Assembly (NCBI RefSeq): GCF_004366035.1
Contig: NZ_SOEE01000001.1
Location: forward strand, 434,001 to 498,000
Source of the DNA: Cytobacillus oceanisediminis
GTDB taxonomy: Bacteria > Bacillota > Bacilli > Bacillales > Cytobacillaceae
Direction of reading: 5' to 3'
Length of the DNA stretch: 64,000 bases
The position numbers and the translations under genes were made by a program. Of this stretch, positions 59,454 through 64,000 are shown piece after piece (within the stretch, counting starts at the first letter, position 1; each line of letters begins with the position of its first letter). The notes beneath the pieces were generated by a model. That model was not told where the DNA came from, ran no database searches, and saw only the letters and a program-made list of their open reading frames with translations.

Positions 59454-59635
59454 GATCCCTCGCTTCCTTAGCTGTGTTACTAAAAAGTACTGCTTAATGG
59501 AGCATTTATAGTGTTTGCGTTATAAGCCTTTTTTAAGATGTAAATGTTTTACTTTCATACCTGCTCAGGCATCACCCTTTTGCAAGGCCGGGACTTTTGT
59601 TAAGATAAGGGATATATGCATTAAAGGAGATCATA

Positions 59636-60241
59636 ATGATGAAGAAGCGTTTTGGCATTGATATAGACGGAACAGTTACTTGCCCTGAAGCCATGGTTCC
59701 GTATTTAAATGAAGCATTTAATCTGAATATTACTTTAAATGATATTAAGCAATATGATTTAACACCTTTGGTGACGATTTCAGAAGAACAATTTGCACAT
59801 TGGTTTTATGAAAATGAGCCCCTCATTTACAAAGAATCTCCAATTGCGGAAGGCGCGAAGGAAGTTTTGACCAACTGGAAACGCATGCATGAATTGTACT
59901 TTATAAGTGCCAGGGGTTCTCACCTGCAGCAAATAACAGAGGAATGGTTTCTAGAAAACACATTGGAGTTCGATCATATTGAACTGATCGGGAGCCATGA
60001 TAAAATCGAAGCTGCAAAAAAATATGAGGTGGATATCTTTTTTGAAGATAAACATGATAATGCAGTCATGATTCATGAGGCCTGTGGAATTCCTGTCATC
60101 TTATTTGATACACCCTATAACCAGGAACCCCTTCCCAATGGTGTCATTAGAGTTAGAAATTGGAAGGAAGCGAATGCATGGGTGGAAGACTGGCTGCAGG
60201 AACAAAAGCGAAAGCGCATTGATCAGATGAACTCCAACTAA
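59636..60241 (+). CDS. yqfW: HAD-type 5'-nucleotidase-like protein (YqfW)
   Basis: The 201-residue protein has HAD motif I FGIDIDGTVTC, motif II in ELYFISARG and motif IV in VDIFFEDKHDNAVMI. It belongs to the NT5C-type group to which B. subtilis YqfW belongs. It probably dephosphorylates a nucleotide or small phosphate ester. ATG at 59636 follows GGAGATC; a second ATG follows directly. Confidence 0.9.
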   Translation: MMKKRFGIDIDGTVTCPEAMVPYLNEAFNLNITLNDIKQYDLTPLVTISEEQFAHWFYENEPLIYKESPIAEGAKEVLTNWKRMHELYFISARGSHLQQITEEWFLENTLEFDHIELIGSHDKIEAAKKYEVDIFFEDKHDNAVMIHEACGIPVILFDTPYNQEPLPNGVIRVRNWKEANAWVEDWLQEQKRKRIDQMNSN

Positions 60242-60242
60242 A

Positions 60243-60370
60243 GACCGCCACGTCCAGTGGCGAACGTTGAAGCCAGCCCAACTTGTGCAAGTCCGACAGG
60301 CATAAAGACGAATCACGCAGGAAATCCTGATGTCTGGAGTGTTTTGGCTAGGCGATTTAGCTGGAATTAT
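60243..60370. repeat. Candidate dispersed intergenic repeat
   Basis: The segment starts with a perfect hairpin (CGCCAC, loop GTCCA, GTGGCG) and includes ACTTGTGCAAGTCCGACAGG and GCATAAAGACGAATCACGC. It is GC-richer than its surroundings and resembles intergenic repeats that I recall from Bacillaceae. No gene is seen in it. A structured RNA is the alternative. Confidence 0.4.
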
Positions 60371-60420
60371 TTCTCCACAAAGTTATCCACATCGTCATAT
60401 TTTATTATTTCCTAACTTAC

Positions 60421-60466
60421 AAAAAGAAGCATGGGGCTATAATAAATAGCTCCATGCTTCTTTTTT
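60421..60466. terminator. Terminator of zur
   Basis: AAAAAGAAGCATGGGGCTA pairs with TAGCTCCATGCTTCTTTTTT around TAATAAA; works both ways. Confidence 0.92.
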
Positions 60467-60472
60467 AGTTTT

Positions 60473-60886
60473 TTATTGAAAACACTCCGGGCACTTCCCA
60501 TATATTTCGAACTTATGCCCAGAAACGTCATAGCCCTTCAGATTTTCCTGTACCTGCTTCATGGGACAGACTTCGATTTCTTTCGTCTTGCCGCAATCCA
60601 GACATATAAAATGATGATGATGATGTTCATGTGAGCAAGTAAAGCGGAAGTGTTTTTCCCCTGATAGCTCTGTCATTTCAAAAATATCAAGATCCACAAA
60701 TAAAGATAAGTTTCTGTAGATAGTATCAAAGCTGAGTCCAGGGTAGTTATCCTTCATTATTTCCAGCACATCTTTTGCCGTTAAATATTTATCGCTGTCA
60801 GCAAATAGCTGAAGCATTTCTTCCCTCTTCCCTGTATGCTTATAGCCTTTATCCTTTAAAAGCTGCATGGCTTCATCAACATTCAT
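60473..60886 (-). CDS. zur: Zinc uptake regulator Zur (Fur family)
   Basis: The 137-residue repressor has a winged helix ([27 protein letters not shown]) and metal sites: [20 protein letters not shown] and CPECF at the end. Its position directly behind znuB and the presence of a Zur-type box before znuC indicate Zur. ATG at 60886; GTG 9 nt upstream lies inside the GAGGTGA site. Operon autoregulation is expected. Confidence 0.93.
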   Translation of the reverse strand: MNVDEAMQLLKDKGYKHTGKREEMLQLFADSDKYLTAKDVLEIMKDNYPGLSFDTIYRNLSLFVDLDIFEMTELSGEKHFRFTCSHEHHHHHFICLDCGKTKEIEVCPMKQVQENLKGYDVSGHKFEIYGKCPECFQ

Positions 60887-60938
60887 ACTTTTCACCTCAT
60901 TTTTCTGCTCTGAAATAACCTCGGATAGAAGTCCTCAT

Positions 60939-61781
60939 TTATGCTGGCCTCAGGCCTGCCATCTTTTTAAGGAAGATTGTCACAATCAATATTAACACGG
61001 CAATCATGACGATAGTTCCGCCTGGAGCTAAATCTATATAATAAGAAATCGTCAGTCCGCCTAAAACTGAAATTTCACCGAAAAACATGGACAGGAAAAT
61101 CGTCTGTTTGAATCCTTTTGCGATTCTGATGCTGGCAGCAACCGGCAAAGTCATAAGTGATGAAACCAATAAAATACCCACTATTCTCATGGAAGCAGCT
61201 ATGACCAAAGCTACCATGACAATAAATATAAAGTGGACACTTTTAGCAGCTATTCCAGATGCCTTGGCATGCTCTTCATCAAATGACAGCAGAAACAATT
61301 CTTTATAGAGAAGCACCACAAGTGCTATAACAAACACGCTGATGATTAAAATCGTCCATAAATCCAGCCGGCTGACTGCACTGACACTGCCAAACAGATA
61401 ACTGAATAAATCAGTATTGAACCCGTCAGCGAGAGAAATGAATATCACTCCAAGCCCAATGCCTCCAGATAAAATAATAGGAATAGCAAGCTCCTGATAA
61501 TGTTTATAAACAGCCCTTAATTTTTCAATAAACAATGACCCGGCTACTGAAAAAGCCATCCCCATATATAACGGATTCAACCCGCTCAATCCGATAAATT
61601 TCTTTTCAAGCAGCAGGCTTGCAGCGATGCCAGCAAGTGTTACATGACTTAAAGCATCGGCAATTAAAGACAGCCTCCTGACAACAATGAACACACCCAG
61701 TAGAGGAGCAATGATTCCGATGATTATTCCCGTTAAAAAAGCATTTTGTAAAAATTCATATTGAAGGATTCCTGCAATCAT
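60939..61781 (-). CDS. znuB: Zinc ABC transporter permease (ZnuB/AdcB)
   Basis: The 280-residue protein has eight or nine hydrophobic segments and the family motifs LLGVFIVVRRLSLIADALSH and VALVIAASMRIVGILLVSSL. It forms the zinc channel with ZnuC and overlaps znuC by 4 nt. B. subtilis names its homologous zinc permease AdcB/YceA; the gene at this position is YqfU or similar in some maps. No binding-protein gene lies in the window. Confidence 0.92.
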   Translation of the reverse strand: MIAGILQYEFLQNAFLTGIIIGIIAPLLGVFIVVRRLSLIADALSHVTLAGIAASLLLEKKFIGLSGLNPLYMGMAFSVAGSLFIEKLRAVYKHYQELAIPIILSGGIGLGVIFISLADGFNTDLFSYLFGSVSAVSRLDLWTILIISVFVIALVVLLYKELFLLSFDEEHAKASGIAAKSVHFIFIVMVALVIAASMRIVGILLVSSLMTLPVAASIRIAKGFKQTIFLSMFFGEISVLGGLTISYYIDLAPGGTIVMIAVLILIVTIFLKKMAGLRPA

Positions 61782-62566
61782 CTGCCTGCTCCTTTATCGT
61801 GGTGGTGATGGTCATGATTATGTGTCAGAACATGTACATCATGCCCATAGATCTCTGACATTTCATTTATATTTAAGCTTTCAAATTCTGCTGTATTTCC
61901 ATGGAAATGCAAATTCTTATTCAGGCAAGCCACATGGGTGACTTTATCAGAAATTGTGCCAATGTCGTGTGTAACCAGCAATAGAGTAATACCAAGCTTC
62001 TTATTTAAATCATCAAGCATCTCGTAGAAAGACTGGACATTTTTTACATCTACGCCTACTGTGGGTTCATCCAATATTAATAATTTTGGATCGCTTACCA
62101 ATGCGCGTGCAATGAAAACACGCTGCTGCTGCCCGCCTGAAAGCTCGCCTATATTGCGTCCGGCAAACTCTTGCATGCCAACTGATTCAATAGCGTGCAG
62201 AACTTTTGCCTGATCGGCCTTGCCCATAAATTTAAAAAGACCCAGCTTCTTTGTAAGGCCGCTTGAAACGACTTCAAAGACCGTTGCCGGGAATCCTGTG
62301 TTAAATGAATTTGCCTTTTGAGAAACAAACCCAATGTTCTGCCAATCCTTAAAGCGGCTTATTTCCTGGCCAAACAGTTTGACGCTCCCCTTCTGCACTT
62401 TAAGCAAATTCAGGATAAGCTTTAGCAGGGTTGATTTTCCCGAACCATTCGGCCCGACGATTCCGAGGAAATCTCCTGAATTAATGGTCAGATTAATATC
62501 CTCAAGGACATTTTCTTTCTCATATCTATAAGAAACATGATTTATTTCAATAATTGGCTGTGCCAT
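61778..62566 (-). CDS. znuC: Zinc ABC transporter ATP-binding protein (ZnuC/AdcC)
   Basis: The 262-residue ATPase has Walker A GPNGSGKST, signature [12 protein letters not shown], Walker B PKLLILDEPTVGVD and H-loop LVTHDI. The C-terminus is His-rich (HNHDHHHHDKG), typical of zinc systems. ATG at 62566 follows AAGGTGA (GTG nine nt upstream lies inside it). It heads the znuC-znuB-zur operon behind a Zur box. Confidence 0.94.
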   Translation of the reverse strand: MAQPIIEINHVSYRYEKENVLEDINLTINSGDFLGIVGPNGSGKSTLLKLILNLLKVQKGSVKLFGQEISRFKDWQNIGFVSQKANSFNTGFPATVFEVVSSGLTKKLGLFKFMGKADQAKVLHAIESVGMQEFAGRNIGELSGGQQQRVFIARALVSDPKLLILDEPTVGVDVKNVQSFYEMLDDLNKKLGITLLLVTHDIGTISDKVTHVACLNKNLHFHGNTAEFESLNINEMSEIYGHDVHVLTHNHDHHHHDKGAGR

Positions 62567-62585
62567 TTTTATCACCTTACATATT

Positions 62586-62602
62586 AAGAATCATTACGAT
62601 TT
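62586..62602. promoter_or_regulatory. Zur box upstream of znuC
   Basis: AAGAATCATTACGATTT (minus strand AAATCGTAATGATTCTT) keeps one perfect TCGTAAT half-site and a degenerate second half, close to the B. subtilis Zur consensus. It sits 20 nt before the znuC start. Confidence 0.72.
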
Positions 62603-62725
62603 ACTAACACAGTATACAGGAACCTGCATTTAAAGTAAAGGTACATGCTTATTTATCGGCATTTCAAAACTTATTGTCACTATTCACATTCTTAACTCAT
62701 AAAGTACTGAGGAGGAGTGATGAAC

Positions 62726-62980
62726 ATGAAAATATTCGAAAACATCATTAATCACAAACTAAGCAATATTACAGCAGACGAATTATTAAAATATGGAGAG
62801 CAGTTCAACATCAGGATTACAAAAGCACAGGCGCAAAAAATTGCAGACCATTTGAGAGGCAAGCAAGTAAATATCTTTGATGATCGGGAACGGACAAAAA
62901 TAATAAAAGAAATAGCCAGGATTGCCGGCCCGGAAACAGCAAGAGAAGTAAACAGGCTGTTTTTGCAATTTACAAAATAG
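62726..62980 (+). CDS. yqfT: DUF2624 family protein (YqfT)
   Basis: The 84-residue protein matches DUF2624: NIINHKLSNITADELLKYGE, then ITKAQAQKIADHLRGKQVNI. It is a small helical protein of unknown function. I chose ATG at 62726, about 8 nt after GGAGGAG; GTG 62717 and ATG 62720 are closer to that site. A terminator follows, shared with nfo. Confidence 0.85.
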   Translation: MKIFENIINHKLSNITADELLKYGEQFNIRITKAQAQKIADHLRGKQVNIFDDRERTKIIKEIARIAGPETAREVNRLFLQFTK

Positions 62981-63011
62981 GACTTAGCTTCTAATACTTA
63001 ATTTCTCATGC

Positions 63012-63043
63012 AAAAAGCTGTGCAAACTCGGGCACAGCTTTTT
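63012..63043. terminator. Bidirectional terminator
   Basis: AAAAAGCTGTGC pairs with GCACAGCTTTTT around AAACTCGG, between yqfT and nfo. Confidence 0.92.
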
Positions 63044-63050
63044 ATTATGG

Positions 63051-63944
63051 TTATCCAGCCGTAATGGCTTCTAATAGATTTTCATTGAATTCCTGGCTGC
63101 GCAGCATATTAATTTCATGCTTATAAGGCGCTTTTTTATTGTTTTTATCTTCGCCAACATAAGGAGTCTCCAGAATTTTAGGGATATCCTGTAATTGCGG
63201 ATGATGAACAATGCAGTTTAACGCACTGAAGCCAATGTGGCCAAATCCGATATTCGCATGACGGTCTTTACGCATTCCGCGCTCATTCTTACTGTCATTA
63301 ATATGGAGCACTTTCAGGCGATCAAGACCAATAATCTTATCGAATTCTTCCAACACACCATCGAAATCATTCACAATATCATATCCTGCATCATGCGTAT
63401 GGCAAGTATCAAAGCATACAGATAAATGGTTGTTATAATTGACTCCCTCTATGATCATAGCCAGCTCTTCAAAGGATTTCCCGCACTCCGAGCCTTTTCC
63501 GGCCATGGTTTCAAGTGCGATCTGCACATTTTCTTCGCCATTTAGGACTTCATTCAAGCCCTCCACGATTTTTTTGATGCCGGCCTCTGTTCCTGCTCCT
63601 ACATGTGCACCTGGATGAAGAACAATCTGTTTAGCTCCAATCGCTTCGGTGCGGTCGATTTCAGAGCGAAGGAAATTAACGCCTAATTCAAATGTTGAAG
63701 GATTTGAAGTATTTCCGATATTGATAATATAAGGAGCATGTACAACAATATCAGTAATCCCGTTCTCTGCCATATGCTTCAGCCCGGCCTCAATGTTCAG
63801 ATCTTCGATTTTTTTTCTTCTTGTGTTTTGAGGGGCTCCTGTATAGATCATAAATGTATTGGAGCCATATGAAACAGCTTCTTCACTTGCTGCTAAAAGC
63901 ATTTTTTTTCCACTCATGGAAACATGTGATCCAATTTTCAGCAT
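63051..63944 (-). CDS. nfo: Endonuclease IV (AP endonuclease)
   Basis: The 297-residue TIM-barrel enzyme nicks DNA at abasic sites. Zinc ligands sit in [57 protein letters not shown] and [13 protein letters not shown] at 63944 follows GAGAGGT. In B. subtilis it is yqfS and belongs to the SigG regulon for spore DNA repair; no such promoter was identified here. Confidence 0.96.
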   Translation of the reverse strand: MLKIGSHVSMSGKKMLLAASEEAVSYGSNTFMIYTGAPQNTRRKKIEDLNIEAGLKHMAENGITDIVVHAPYIINIGNTSNPSTFELGVNFLRSEIDRTEAIGAKQIVLHPGAHVGAGTEAGIKKIVEGLNEVLNGEENVQIALETMAGKGSECGKSFEELAMIIEGVNYNNHLSVCFDTCHTHDAGYDIVNDFDGVLEEFDKIIGLDRLKVLHINDSKNERGMRKDRHANIGFGHIGFSALNCIVHHPQLQDIPKILETPYVGEDKNNKKAPYKHEINMLRSQEFNENLLEAITAG

Positions 63945-64000
63945 GACGATACCTCTCCCTTTAATATTTCTTTTAAAAATTGTTTTACTTATAAAGCATG

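Overview
The window is a low-GC Bacillaceae chromosome carrying the integrase-proximal end of a prophage. Gene order from about 25.3 kb to the right edge closely follows the Bacillus subtilis mgsR(yqgZ)-to-nfo(yqfS) region: mgsR, DUF2626, yqgX, yqgV, yqgU, yqgT, glcK, yqgQ, gluP, yqgN, rpmG, yqgM, pst, pbpA, sodA, ispG, zur, nfo. A Cytobacillus/Mesobacillus/Bacillus-type host is my inference. No species-diagnostic gene is present.

Region 1 (1-24.6 kb) is a tailed-phage prophage. Nearly all genes lie on the minus strand, so the phage map reads right to left. From the right: a large serine integrase, an ImmR/ImmA-type immunity pair (both plus strand), and an operator-rich control region. Then come a Tad2-like anti-Thoeris protein, a lone plus-strand winged-helix gene, a Cro-like HTH protein and an ORF6N/ORF6C antirepressor. 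A recombination and replication module follows: Gam-like nuclease inhibitor, RecA-like ATPase, DUF669 SSB-like protein and D5-type primase-helicase, with a candidate origin just after the primase gene. Next is a run of small accessory genes (YopX, ERCC4 nuclease, MazG-like, HhH, DUF5662, zinc-ribbon/HTH proteins) ending in an ArpU-like late regulator and terminator. The late block holds HNH endonuclease, P27 small terminase, large terminase, portal, prohead protease, HK97-fold capsid protein and a fibre-like protein cut by the left edge. Tail, lysis and the far attachment site lie outside the window. Nine small genes, one of them split by an in-frame amber codon, were read directly from the sequence.

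The prophage is inserted in comGA, the ATPase gene of the competence pseudopilus. Only codons for the first ~146 residues remain, and the break falls at the Walker A motif (FTGPT, then unrelated sequence). The integrase gene is tail-to-tail with this fragment and only 3 nt separate their stop codons. This resembles comK-integrated phages of Listeria, where excision restores competence-gene function.

Region 2 (25.2-64 kb) is conserved host backbone: tRNA-Gln, stress regulator MgsR, a metal- or redox-type HTH regulator with a structured leader, glucose phosphorylation (GlcK), rhomboid protease GluP, lactate dehydrogenase, folate salvage (YqgN), L33 and a glycosyltransferase/DUF4912 pair. It continues with the Pho-type pstS-pstC-pstA-pstB-phoU operon, PBP2, MFS transporter, Mn-SOD, a Na/Pi cotransporter, IspG, a Zur-controlled zinc uptake operon (znuC-znuB-zur, no binding-protein gene) and endonuclease IV. 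Intergenic regions carry several degenerate dispersed repeats.
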